Of a stretch of DNA of 64,000 bases, positions 8,762 through 20,149 are shown piece after piece; the first letter of the stretch is position 1; every line of letters begins with the position of its first letter. A program made the position numbers and the translations under genes. Location: assembly GCA_965276635.1 (NCBI GenBank), contig CBDIBC010000005.1:1116001-1180000 (forward strand), given 5' to 3'. The stretch is from CBDIBC01 sp965276635. GTDB lineage: Bacteria > Actinomycetota > Acidimicrobiia > Acidimicrobiales > Palsa-688. Under the pieces are notes generated by a model. That model saw nothing but the letters and a program-made list of their open reading frames with translations, was not told the DNA's origin and did no database searches.

Positions 8762-9243
8762 CGGGCCTCCCCCCGCCCCGTCAGCGCCTTGGCGCTGTCG
8801 CCAGACCACTGCGCCCGGTAGTCGGCCAGTCGCTCCGCCAACCCGTCGTCGGCGACCGCCAGGATCTCCACGGCGAGGATGGCCGCGTTGGCGGCGCCGT
8901 CGATGGCGACGGTGGCCACGGGAACGCCGCGAGGCATCTGCACCATGGCGTAGAGGGCGTCGACCCCGGCCAGGGCGCTGCCCGACAGCGGTACGCCGAT
9001 GACCGGTAGCGAGGTGTGGGCGGCCACCGTCCCGGGGAGGGCCGCGGCCATGCCGGCGCCACAGATGATGGCCCCGTACCCGCTCTCACGTGCCCCCCGC
9101 GCGAAGTCGGCGACCGCCTGGGGTGTGCGGTGGGCGGACATGACATGCTCGGTTGCGGTCACCCCGAACGACTCCAGGGTGGCGATAGCCGGAGCCATCT
9201 TCTCCTTGTCACTGGCGGATCCCATCAGCACTGCGACGTTCAC
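8758..9243 (-). CDS. purE: N5-carboxyaminoimidazole ribonucleotide mutase
   Basis: Class I PurE, 161 residues, which moves the carboxylate of N5-CAIR to give CAIR. Active-site motifs: GSASDKEKM at the N-terminus, the SAHRTP loop and CGAGMAAALPGTVAAHT. The GTG start at 9243 is preceded by AGGAG with nine bases of spacing and overlaps the purD stop (GTGA). Class I PurE normally needs PurK, which is not in the window and should lie elsewhere in the genome. Confidence 0.95.
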   Translation of the reverse strand: MNVAVLMGSASDKEKMAPAIATLESFGVTATEHVMSAHRTPQAVADFARGARESGYGAIICGAGMAAALPGTVAAHTSLPVIGVPLSGSALAGVDALYAMVQMPRGVPVATVAIDGAANAAILAVEILAVADDGLAERLADYRAQWSGDSAKALTGRGEAR

Positions 9244-10667
9244 GCTCGATGCTCCTGACTGGTTGGGGAACGGTCGGAGGAGGCCCCGTCGAGCGCCTCC
9301 TGGCCTGCGGCTCGTTCGGCGATGTCGGCTCGGCAGGTCATGCCGGGCCATGACACCGTCCCGGCTGCGTCGTACGCCCGAGCGCGGGCCCCGGCGATGG
9401 TAGGCGCGAGGGCGGTGACCCCGAGCACCCGCCCGCCGGCGGTGCGTAGCGCGTCGCCGTCGCCGGCCACGCCGGCGGCGAACACCGCCACCCCGGGACG
9501 GGCGGCGGCCGCGGCCCACCCGTCGATGTGGTCACCGGTGCGCGGCTTCTCGGGGTAGCCCTCGGCGGCCAGCACGACGCACACGGCCGCATCGCTCCGC
9601 CAGGCCGGCTCGGCTGACCGGTCGAGGCGGCCGGCAGCCGCCGCAGCCAGGACCTCTACCACGTCGCCGTCCCACCGGGGCAGCACCGCCTGGGTCTCGG
9701 GGTCGCCGAAGCGGACGTTGTACTCCAGGACCTTGGGGCCGTCGGGCGTCAGCATCAGCCCGGCATAGAGCACGCCGCGATAGTCGATGCCGCGCCCTCG
9801 CAGGGCCGCGAGCGTCGGGGCGACGGCCCGGTCCATCACGTCGCCCACCACGTCGTCGCCGACGGCGGGGACCGGCGAGTAGGCGCCCATCCCGCCCGTG
9901 TTGGGCCCGACATCCCCGGCGCCGATGCGCTTGAAGTCCTGGGCCGGCGCCAGAGGGACGGCGCGAGTCCCGTCGCAGAGCACCATGACGGAGACCTCTG
10001 GACCGCTGAGCCCTTCCTCGATGACCACCTGCCGGCCGGCCCCGCCGAAGGCGGCACCCGACAGCTTGGCCTCCACATCGGCGATCGCCTCGTCCAGGTG
10101 GGCCGTGACGAGCACTCCCTTCCCGGCGGCCAGGCCGTCGGTCTTCACCACCCACGGGCCGGGCAGCTCGCGTAGGAAGGCGATCGCCGGTGCCGCCTCG
10201 CGAAAGGCGCCGTAGGCCGCGGTCGGCACGCCGGCATCGGCCAGCACGTGCTTCATCCACGCCTTCGATCCTTCGAGCCGGGCGCCGTCCGCGCCCGGCC
10301 CGAACACCAGCTTGCCGGCACCACGCAGGCGGTCGGCCAGGCCGTCCACGAGCGGGGCCTCCGGTCCGATCACCCACAGGTCGGCGTCGACCAACTCGGG
10401 TGGGGCGTCGGTGCAGGTGATGCCGCCCCCACCGGCGCCATCGGCCGTGGCGTTAGCGGCCGTGGCGCCACCGGCCGTGGCTCCACCGGCTCCAGCTCCG
10501 GCTCCACCTGCCGCTCCGGCTCCACCTCCCGCTCCGATGGCGACGATCCCTGGGTTCCCCGGCGCCACCACCACCTCGGCCGTGCGCGACAGGGATGCGG
10601 CCAGCGCGTGCTCGCGCCCCCCCGAACCGACGACGCAGACCCGTCGCCGGCCGGCCTGGCGGCCCAC
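9240..10667 (-). CDS. purD: Phosphoribosylamine-glycine ligase (GAR synthetase)
   Basis: ATP-grasp enzyme joining phosphoribosylamine and glycine. Motifs: CVVGSGGREHALA (N domain), WVIGPEAPLVDGLADRLR, VVKTDGLAAGKGVLV (ATP-grasp), GPNTGGMGAYSP and EYNVRFGDPETQAVLP. At 475 residues it is longer than the usual 420-430. Most of the excess is an Ala/Gly/Thr-rich insert of roughly 40 residues between the first beta strand and the TDAPPELVDADL segment (bases about 10420-10540). The GTG start at 10667 shares one base with the purA stop (TAGTG). Confidence 0.93.
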   Translation of the reverse strand: MGRQAGRRRVCVVGSGGREHALAASLSRTAEVVVAPGNPGIVAIGAGGGAGAAGGAGAGAGGATAGGATAANATADGAGGGGITCTDAPPELVDADLWVIGPEAPLVDGLADRLRGAGKLVFGPGADGARLEGSKAWMKHVLADAGVPTAAYGAFREAAPAIAFLRELPGPWVVKTDGLAAGKGVLVTAHLDEAIADVEAKLSGAAFGGAGRQVVIEEGLSGPEVSVMVLCDGTRAVPLAPAQDFKRIGAGDVGPNTGGMGAYSPVPAVGDDVVGDVMDRAVAPTLAALRGRGIDYRGVLYAGLMLTPDGPKVLEYNVRFGDPETQAVLPRWDGDVVEVLAAAAAGRLDRSAEPAWRSDAAVCVVLAAEGYPEKPRTGDHIDGWAAAAARPGVAVFAAGVAGDGDALRTAGGRVLGVTALAPTIAGARARAYDAAGTVSWPGMTCRADIAERAAGQEALDGASSDRSPTSQEHRA

Positions 10668-11947
10668 TAGTCCCCGAACCTGACGAACTGCTCCCGACCG
10701 GGCCCGACGCCGACCAACCGGATGGGAACACCGGTGCACCCAGAGAGGAACGCCACGTAGTCCTTCGCCGCCCCGGGCAGCTGGTGCAGCTCGGTCGCGC
10801 CGGAGGTGTCGGTCTGCCAGCCGGGCAGCTCCTCGTAGACGGGGACGGCAGCGTGGAGGTCGGACTGGTGATAGGGCATGTGCTCGTAGCGAGCGCCGTC
10901 GACGTCGTAGGCGACGCAGACCTTCAGGGTCTCGAAGGTGTCGAGCACGTCCAGCTTGGTCAGGGCGACCTCGGTCAGGGAGTTGAGGCGGGCCGCCTGG
11001 CGGATCATCACCGCGTCGAACCACCCAGTGCGGCGCCGTCGTCCCGTGTTCGTGCCGTACTCGTGGCCCCGGTCGACCAGGGCCTCGCCGTGCTCGTCCT
11101 CCAGCTCGGTGGGAAACGGTCCCGAACCGACCCGCGTCACGTACGCCTTGGCGATGCCGATGACCCGGCCGATGTCGCGGGGCCCGATGCCGGCACCGAT
11201 GCACGCTCCCCCGGCCACTGGGTTCGACGAGGTGACGAACGGATAGGTCCCGTGGTCCAGGTCGAGGAAGGTCGCCTGCGCCCCCTCCAGCAGCACGTCC
11301 TGGCCAGCCGCCAGCGCCTCGTGCACCAGGCCGACGGTGTCTCCGATCAGCGGCGCCAACCTGGGCGCGTACGCATCGAGGTAGCGGGCGGCGATGTCGT
11401 CGGCGGAGAGCGGCAGCCGGTTGTAGACCTTGGCCAGGATGAGGTTCTTCTCCTTGAGGACCACATCCAGCTTCTGGCGGAAGATCTTGGGGTCGAGCAG
11501 GTCCTGGACCCGGATGCCGACACGCGCCGCCTTGTCCGCGTAGGTGGGCCCGATGCCCCGCCTGGTCGTGCCCAGCTTGTTGCGACCGAGGAACCGCTCG
11601 GTCAGGGCATCCAGCTCCTGGTGGTACGGCATGATCAGGTGGGCGCTGCCCGAGATCCGCAGCCGAGCGCAGTCGACGCCGGCTGCGGTGAGCGTTTCCA
11701 TCTCGGCGATCAGGACGCCCGGATCGATGACCACCCCGTTGCCGATCACGGGGGTGATGTGGCCGTAGAGCACCCCGCTCGGCAGGAGCTGCAGGGCAAA
11801 GGTGCGGCCGTCCACCACGATGGTGTGCCCGGCGTTGTGCCCGCCCTGATAGCGGACGACGACCTGCATGTCCTTGGCCAGGAGATCGGTCAGCTTGCCC
11901 TTGCCCTCGTCCCCCCACTGCGTCCCCACCACGACGGTTGCCGGCAC
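10667..11947 (-). CDS. purA: Adenylosuccinate synthetase
   Basis: GTP-dependent ligation of IMP and aspartate, first step to AMP; 426 residues. Motifs: GTQWGDEGKGKLTDLL (P-loop), YQGGHNAGHTIV with the catalytic His, GPTYADKAAR, EGAQATFLDLDHGTYPFVTSSN, and GVGPGREQ near the end. The start is the GTG at 11947, with a TAGGCT -10 box only seven bases upstream, so the message is probably leaderless. It heads the run purA-purD-purE-purC-purS-purQ-purL, whose genes overlap by 1-4 bases down to purQ. Confidence 0.96.
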   Translation of the reverse strand: MPATVVVGTQWGDEGKGKLTDLLAKDMQVVVRYQGGHNAGHTIVVDGRTFALQLLPSGVLYGHITPVIGNGVVIDPGVLIAEMETLTAAGVDCARLRISGSAHLIMPYHQELDALTERFLGRNKLGTTRRGIGPTYADKAARVGIRVQDLLDPKIFRQKLDVVLKEKNLILAKVYNRLPLSADDIAARYLDAYAPRLAPLIGDTVGLVHEALAAGQDVLLEGAQATFLDLDHGTYPFVTSSNPVAGGACIGAGIGPRDIGRVIGIAKAYVTRVGSGPFPTELEDEHGEALVDRGHEYGTNTGRRRRTGWFDAVMIRQAARLNSLTEVALTKLDVLDTFETLKVCVAYDVDGARYEHMPYHQSDLHAAVPVYEELPGWQTDTSGATELHQLPGAAKDYVAFLSGCTGVPIRLVGVGPGREQFVRFGD

Positions 11948-11960
11948 TCGGACCAGCCTA
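11948..11960 (-). promoter_or_regulatory. Probable leaderless promoter of the purA operon
   Basis: TAGGCT on the minus strand (11960-11955) followed by seven bases and the GTG start codon. No Shine-Dalgarno fits in that space. Confidence 0.6.
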
Positions 11961-11974
11961 GCGGTCCCGGCTGA

Positions 11975-11994
11975 GCCGCCGTCTCAGCGGCGGC
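11975..11994 (-). terminator. Possible weak terminator hairpin after clpB
   Basis: A 6-bp GCCGCC/GGCGGC stem with an 8-base loop, 30 bases past the clpB stop and just upstream of the purA -10 box. No U-tract. Confidence 0.35.
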
Positions 11995-12023
11995 GACCAC
12001 CTCCCTGGGCGATCGCGAGAGAA

Positions 12024-14558
<2,535 letters not shown>

Positions 14559-14600
14559 GATGCAGCGGTTCCTTTATCTTAGTGTTCCTTTGTGGAAAAA

Positions 14601-14621
14601 CTTGTGTACGTCATTATCAAC
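14601..14621 (-). promoter_or_regulatory. Degenerate HspR operator (HAIR) upstream of clpB
   Basis: Plus-strand halves CTTGTGT and TATCAAC with a 7-base spacer match the HAIR consensus CTTGAGT-N7-ACTCAAG at 6/7 and 4/7 positions. The site lies 43 bases upstream of the clpB start in an unusually AT-rich 100-base gap. That gap also has a TAAGAT -10-like box and two AAAGGAAC direct repeats. hspR is the next gene upstream. Confidence 0.5.
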
Positions 14622-14656
14622 TTTGTCCAGCCGTCCCGTATTCCCACGTCCCGCCC

Positions 14657-15043
14657 CTATCGCCGCAGCGGGAACCACCGTTGCGGCGACTGCTTGACGG
14701 GCACCAGGTCCCGGCGGTACTGCCTGTGGGTGCGGGCCACCGCGTCGCGCCCGGCGGCCCGGGCCGCTTCCAGCTCCTGGCGGAGGCGCTCCACCTCGGC
14801 CTCCAGCTCCATCACCCGCTTGACGCCCTCCAGGTTCAGCCCGCCGTTGGTCAGGTCCTGGATGCGGCGCAGGAGGGCGATGTCACGCTCGCTGTAGCGG
14901 CGGCTCCCACCATGGGTGCGAGCCGGGTCCACCAGACCCTTGCGCTCGTAGATGCGCAGCGTCTGGGGATGCACCCCGGCCAGCTCGGCGGCCACCGAGA
15001 TGACGTAGACGGCCCGGGTGGCCGGGCGGAGCGGATCCATCAT
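14657..15043 (-). CDS. hspR: Heat-shock repressor HspR (MerR family)
   Basis: MerR-type winged-helix DNA-binding protein, 128 residues. VYVISVAAELAGVHPQTLRIYERKGLV and GSRRYSERDIALLRRIQDL are the HTH and wing, and ELEAEVERLRQELEAAR is the C-terminal coiled coil. In Streptomyces and mycobacteria HspR with DnaK as co-repressor shuts off dnaK and clpB. I chose the ATG at 15043 because GGGAG lies seven bases upstream; ATG 15049 and GTG 15091 (overlapping dnaJ) are in frame. It is the last gene of the dnaK operon. Confidence 0.92.
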   Translation of the reverse strand: MMDPLRPATRAVYVISVAAELAGVHPQTLRIYERKGLVDPARTHGGSRRYSERDIALLRRIQDLTNGGLNLEGVKRVMELEAEVERLRQELEAARAAGRDAVARTHRQYRRDLVPVKQSPQRWFPLRR

Positions 15044-15080
15044 CGCCATGCTCCCATCGAGTCGAGCGGACCGGCGCCCG

Positions 15081-16232
15081 TCATGGCTCACCGACGGCCA
15101 GGTGGGTGCGCAGGCGCTCGCCCGGGATGACCGCTCCGAGAGTGGCCACCGCTTCCTTCTCCACGTCGGAGAGCGAGGTAGGCACCTCCACCTCCACGGT
15201 CACCAGGAGATCGCCGACGCCCGACGACGCCGGTACCCCCCGCCCCCGCACCCGCAACGTGCGCCCCGACGGGGTACCCGCCGGCACCTTGAGGGTGACG
15301 GGACGGTCGAGCGTAGGCACGGTGATGGTGACGCCCAGCGCCGCCTCGGGGAAGCTGATGGGCACGGTGAGGGTGAGGTCCTTGGGGCCACGCCGCCCGA
15401 AGCGGATGTCGGTGCCGGCGTGGACGACCACGTAGAGGTCGCCGCTCGGACCGCCGGCCCGGCCGGCGCCGCCGCGACCCTTGACCCGGATGCGCTGGCC
15501 CTCCTCCACCCCGGCCGGGATGCGCACCTTGACCTGGCGGGCCCGGTGCTCGGTGCCGCGACCGTTGCAGGTCGGGCATGGCGTCTCCACGCGCATGCCG
15601 GTGCCCGCGCAGCTCTGGCAGGGCTGGCTGAACGAAAACAGCCCTTGGTTGTCGTTGATCACGCCGCGCCCGGCGCACACCGGGCAGACGATGGGTGCCG
15701 TACCCGGCGCCGCGCCGGTGCCCCCGCACGTGTGGCAGGCCACGTCACTGGTCAGGTTGACCGTGGTGGTGACGCCGTGGACGGCATCACCGAACGACAG
15801 GTGGAGGCTGGTCTCGAGGTCCGGGCCCCGCTGCGCGGCGCTCGGTCCCCCGCTCCCACGGGGCCGTCCGCTGCGCCCCCCGCTGCGCCCGAATATGTTG
15901 CCGAGCAGGTCGCCCAGGTCGTCCACCCGGAAGCCGCCCGCGCTCCCGCTAAAGCCCGCCCCTCCCGGCCCGCCGGGGGTGGCCGCGAAGGGGTTGGCGG
16001 CGGGACCCAGACGGCGGACCTCGTCGTACTCCTTCCGCTTGGTGCCGTCGCCGAGCACCTCGTAGGCGGCCGAGATCTCCTTGAAGCGGTCCTCGGAGCC
16101 GGGGTGGGCATCGGGGTGGTACTGCTTGGCCAGCTTCCTGTAGGCCTTGGCGATGTCCTTGTCGGAGGCCGATTCCGGCACTCCCAGGACCTGGTAGTAG
16201 TCCTTCTCGAACCACTCACGCTGGGGTGCCAT
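15081..16232 (-). CDS. dnaJ: Chaperone protein DnaJ
   Basis: Hsp40 co-chaperone of 383 residues that stimulates DnaK ATPase. Order: J domain (residues about 10-75) with the HPD tripeptide in KQYHPDAHPG; a Gly/Ser-rich linker; a zinc-finger region with four CxxCxGxG repeats (CHTCGGTG, CPVCAGRG, CQSCAGTG, CPTCNGRG); and the C-terminal substrate-binding domain ending near GERLRTHLAVGEP. It begins 66 bases after grpE; that gap holds two hairpins. Confidence 0.95.
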   Translation of the reverse strand: MAPQREWFEKDYYQVLGVPESASDKDIAKAYRKLAKQYHPDAHPGSEDRFKEISAAYEVLGDGTKRKEYDEVRRLGPAANPFAATPGGPGGAGFSGSAGGFRVDDLGDLLGNIFGRSGGRSGRPRGSGGPSAAQRGPDLETSLHLSFGDAVHGVTTTVNLTSDVACHTCGGTGAAPGTAPIVCPVCAGRGVINDNQGLFSFSQPCQSCAGTGMRVETPCPTCNGRGTEHRARQVKVRIPAGVEEGQRIRVKGRGGAGRAGGPSGDLYVVVHAGTDIRFGRRGPKDLTLTVPISFPEAALGVTITVPTLDRPVTLKVPAGTPSGRTLRVRGRGVPASSGVGDLLVTVEVEVPTSLSDVEKEAVATLGAVIPGERLRTHLAVGEP

Positions 16233-16252
16233 CCGTCAGACCTTCTCTCTAC

Positions 16253-16297
16253 GGGGCTTCGCCCCGGCCCGACATGCTCGCTTCGCTGCCATGTCGG
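16253..16297 (-). other. Paired intercistronic hairpins between grpE and dnaJ
   Basis: On the message: an 8-bp CCGACATG/CATGTCGG stem (16290-16297 with 16269-16276) followed by GGGGC-GAA-GCCCC (16253-16265). They lie just after the grpE stop and about 20 bases before dnaJ, so they may act in mRNA processing, partial termination or stability. Confidence 0.55.
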
Positions 16298-16298
16298 T

Positions 16299-16909
16299 TC
16301 ACCCCCTGACCTTGACCATGGCCGGACGGAGGACCCGTCCCTTCCAGCGGTAGCCGGCGCGCAGGACCTCGGCCACCTCCTGGTCGCCGTCTCCGGGCTC
16401 GTGGGCCACCGCGTCGTGGAGGGTGGGGTCGAACGGGCCACCGTCGGGGTCCAGGCGCTCGAGGCCCTCACGGGCCAGCGCGTCGAGCAGCGCGGCCCGC
16501 ACCTGCCGGGTCTCGTCGCCGGCGCCGTGGGAGACGGCCATGTCGGCGGTGTCGAGCACCGGCAGGAGCTTGTCGACCAGGGACGCGGCCGCCCGCTCGA
16601 GGTGCTCGCTCTGCTGCTTGACCACTCGCTTCTTGTAGTTCTCGAAGTCGGCCTGGAGCCGTCGGAGCGCGTCGAGGTAGTCGTCGCGCTCCCGGCTCAC
16701 GACGGCCAGGCCGTCGATGTCGGCCTCGACCACGCCGGCCTCGTCGACGGCAACCGGGCTGCCGGGCCCCGGACCGCCGTTCGCCTCCCCCGCCGGCTCC
16801 GATCCGGTGGCGGCACGGTCATCGGGCGCGGCGTCGGGCGCGACCTCGGACGCCAGGTCGGCATCCGCCGGCGTGGGCGAGCCGGTACCCGTCTCCGGGT
16901 CCGGGCCGC

Positions 16910-16913
<4 letters not shown>
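16299..16913 (-). CDS. grpE: Nucleotide exchange factor GrpE
   Basis: Releases ADP from DnaK; 204 residues. The N-terminal 65 residues are acidic and Ala/Pro/Gly-rich, as in other actinobacteria. The coiled-coil RDDYLDALRRLQADFENYKKR follows, then the beta-wing domain FDPTLHDAVAHEPG...VLRAGYRWKGRVLRPAMVKV. The ATG overlaps the dnaK stop (ATGA). Confidence 0.95.
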
Positions 16914-18760
<1,847 letters not shown>

Positions 18761-18796
18761 GGGAGCCTCCAATGGGGAACGTGGATCGTTGACAGC

Positions 18797-18828
18797 AGTG
18801 TAACAAAGTTGAGTGCTAATCGCTCAAG
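18797..18828 (-). promoter_or_regulatory. dnaK promoter with HspR operator (HAIR)
   Basis: Plus-strand halves GTTGAGT (18808) and GCTCAAG (to 18828) with a 7-base spacer match HAIR at 6/7 and 6/7. On the minus strand, TTGAGC inside the operator could be the -35 and TACACT (18802-18797) the -10, with 19 bases between. The operator also contains GAGTGCTAA, one complete half of the HrcA/CIRCE palindrome; the partner half is absent. Confidence 0.8.
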
Positions 18829-18981
18829 AAATCTTCGGCACGATCTACCGGCGGGGTGGGGTCCGATTTCGATGGGCGGGTCGGGGCGGCGGTGGACCTG
18901 CTGGGCAAGACCAGCCCGACAGGCACCGGCGGGTGAGCCCCCCGGAAGCGGCGGTCCCCTACTGGATCGGCGCGCGGCGCG

Positions 18982-19032
18982 AACTGGTGGTCGACTTGAG
19001 GTCGAATATCGCCGTCCACTCGACCACCAGTT
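18982..19032. repeat. Perfect 13-bp inverted repeat with 25-base loop
   Basis: AACTGGTGGTCGA at 18982-18994 and its exact reverse complement at 19020-19032. It lies in the gene-free stretch between the dnaK promoter and a pseudogene; the loop contains a locally AT-rich GAATAT. It could be an operator, a hairpin or the end of a decayed mobile element. Nothing else is recognisable in 18830-18980. Confidence 0.75.
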
Positions 19033-19074
19033 GCGTTCCCCGCCGCCAGACCGCCAGCGCTACGGTCCGCTGAC

Positions 19075-19360
19075 GTGAGCGTCGAGGTGATCCGCAGCCC
19101 CGCCGACGCAAGACGGTCCAGGCGAGCGAGGTCCAAGGCGTGCTGCGGATCTCCATCCCCACCACCATGACCCGCGCCAACGAGCAGCGCTGGGCGGCCG
19201 AGATGGTCCGGCGGACCCACGACCTGGCTCGCGCCCCCGACCTACCACTGCCGGCGTCTGGTCGACCGATGCCCCTCACAGAGCGAGCACGAGGGTTCCT
19301 CGTCGCCGGCGCCCTCGAACCCGACCCCGGCTCGGTGACCGAGCCGACCGCCATCGTGTC
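19075..19360 (+). pseudogene. Relic of a YgjP/SprT-like (DUF45, M48-type) metallopeptidase gene
   Basis: From the GTG at 19075 the frame reads VSVEVIRS and is then broken by a one-base deletion near 19099. The next frame continues as RRRKTVQASEVQGVLRISIP, then TTMTRANEQRWAAEMVRR, the family's N-terminal region. The following 90 or so residues, which should hold the HExxH zinc motif, are missing. The C-terminal piece resumes as (H)CRRLVDR in another frame, then PLTERARGFLVAGALEPDPG. A TACGGT -10 box is still present eight bases before the GTG. The order and spacing fit internal deletion plus frameshift. Family recognition is from memory of the motifs and is not database-checked. Confidence 0.7.
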
Positions 19361-19387
19361 TCATCCCCAGGGAGTGGCAACGAACCC

Positions 19388-19393
19388 TAGGAT
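19388..19393 (+). promoter_or_regulatory. TAGGAT -10 box, leaderless start of the phosphoglycerate mutase gene
   Basis: TAGGAT, six bases, then the ATG at 19400; no Shine-Dalgarno is possible. Confidence 0.6.
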
Positions 19394-19399
19394 CAAGCG

Positions 19400-20095
19400 A
19401 TGCCCACGCTCGTGCTGCTGCGCCACGGCCAGAGCACCTGGAACCTGGAGAATCGCTTCACCGGCTGGTGGGACGTGGGCCTCTCGCCCCAGGGCGAGAC
19501 CGAGGCCCGTCGCGCCGGCACCCTCCTCGCCGACGCCGGCATCCGCCCCGACGTGGTCCACACCTCGTTGCTGACTCGGGCCATCAGAACGGCGGAGCTG
19601 GCCCTGGCCGCGGCGGGCCGGTCGTGGATCCCGGTTCGCCGCCACTGGCGGCTGAACGAGCGCCACTACGGGGCCCTGACCGGCCTGGACAAGGCGGCCA
19701 CCAAGGCGAAATACGGCGAGGAGCAGTTCCTGGCCTGGCGGCGCAGCTTCGAGACCCCGCCGCCGCCCATGGACCCCTCCAGCGAGCACTGGGTGGGCAA
19801 CGACGCCCGCTACGCCGGCCTGGCCCCCGAGCTGGTACCCGCCACCGAGTGCCTGGCCGACGTGGTCGTCCGACTGCAGCCATACTGGGAGGACGCCGTC
19901 GGCCCCGACCTCCTGGCCGGCCGCACCGCAGCCGTGGTCGCCCACGGCAACAGCCTGCGGGCCCTGGTGAAGCACCTCGACGGCATCTCCGATGCCGACA
20001 TCACCGACCTGGAGATTCCCACTGGCGTGCCCATCGTCTACCGGCTGGACGACCGGCTGGCAGCGGTGGACAAGCGCTCGCTCGGGGACGGCTGA
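19400..20095 (+). CDS. gpmA: 2,3-bisphosphoglycerate-dependent phosphoglycerate mutase
   Basis: Interconverts 3- and 2-phosphoglycerate in glycolysis and gluconeogenesis; 231 residues. The phosphohistidine motif LLRHGQSTWNLENRFTGW is at residues 6-23. The ERHYGALTGLDKAATKAKYG segment and the second catalytic His in VVAHGNSLRALVKHLDG identify GpmA rather than a general histidine phosphatase. It stands alone with its own probable leaderless promoter, 54 bases ahead of glnD. Confidence 0.95.
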   Translation: MPTLVLLRHGQSTWNLENRFTGWWDVGLSPQGETEARRAGTLLADAGIRPDVVHTSLLTRAIRTAELALAAAGRSWIPVRRHWRLNERHYGALTGLDKAATKAKYGEEQFLAWRRSFETPPPPMDPSSEHWVGNDARYAGLAPELVPATECLADVVVRLQPYWEDAVGPDLLAGRTAAVVAHGNSLRALVKHLDGISDADITDLEIPTGVPIVYRLDDRLAAVDKRSLGDG

Positions 20096-20137
20096 CACCA
20101 ACCCCTTTTGCCAGCGGGAACCCCAACGCCGCCCGGC

Positions 20138-20143
20138 TAGATT
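20138..20143 (+). promoter_or_regulatory. TAGATT -10 box, leaderless start of glnD
   Basis: TAGATT, six bases, then the GTG at 20150. Confidence 0.6.
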
Positions 20144-20149
20144 GCGGCG

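Noticed and set aside
18793..18828. Complete CIRCE operator upstream of dnaK
   Set aside because: Only the GAGTGCTAA half is present; the position nine bases away does not match TTAGCACTC.
18816..19220. Minus-strand frame over the dnaK upstream gap
   Set aside because: It overlaps the HspR operator and the metallopeptidase relic, and has no recognisable domain or start signal.
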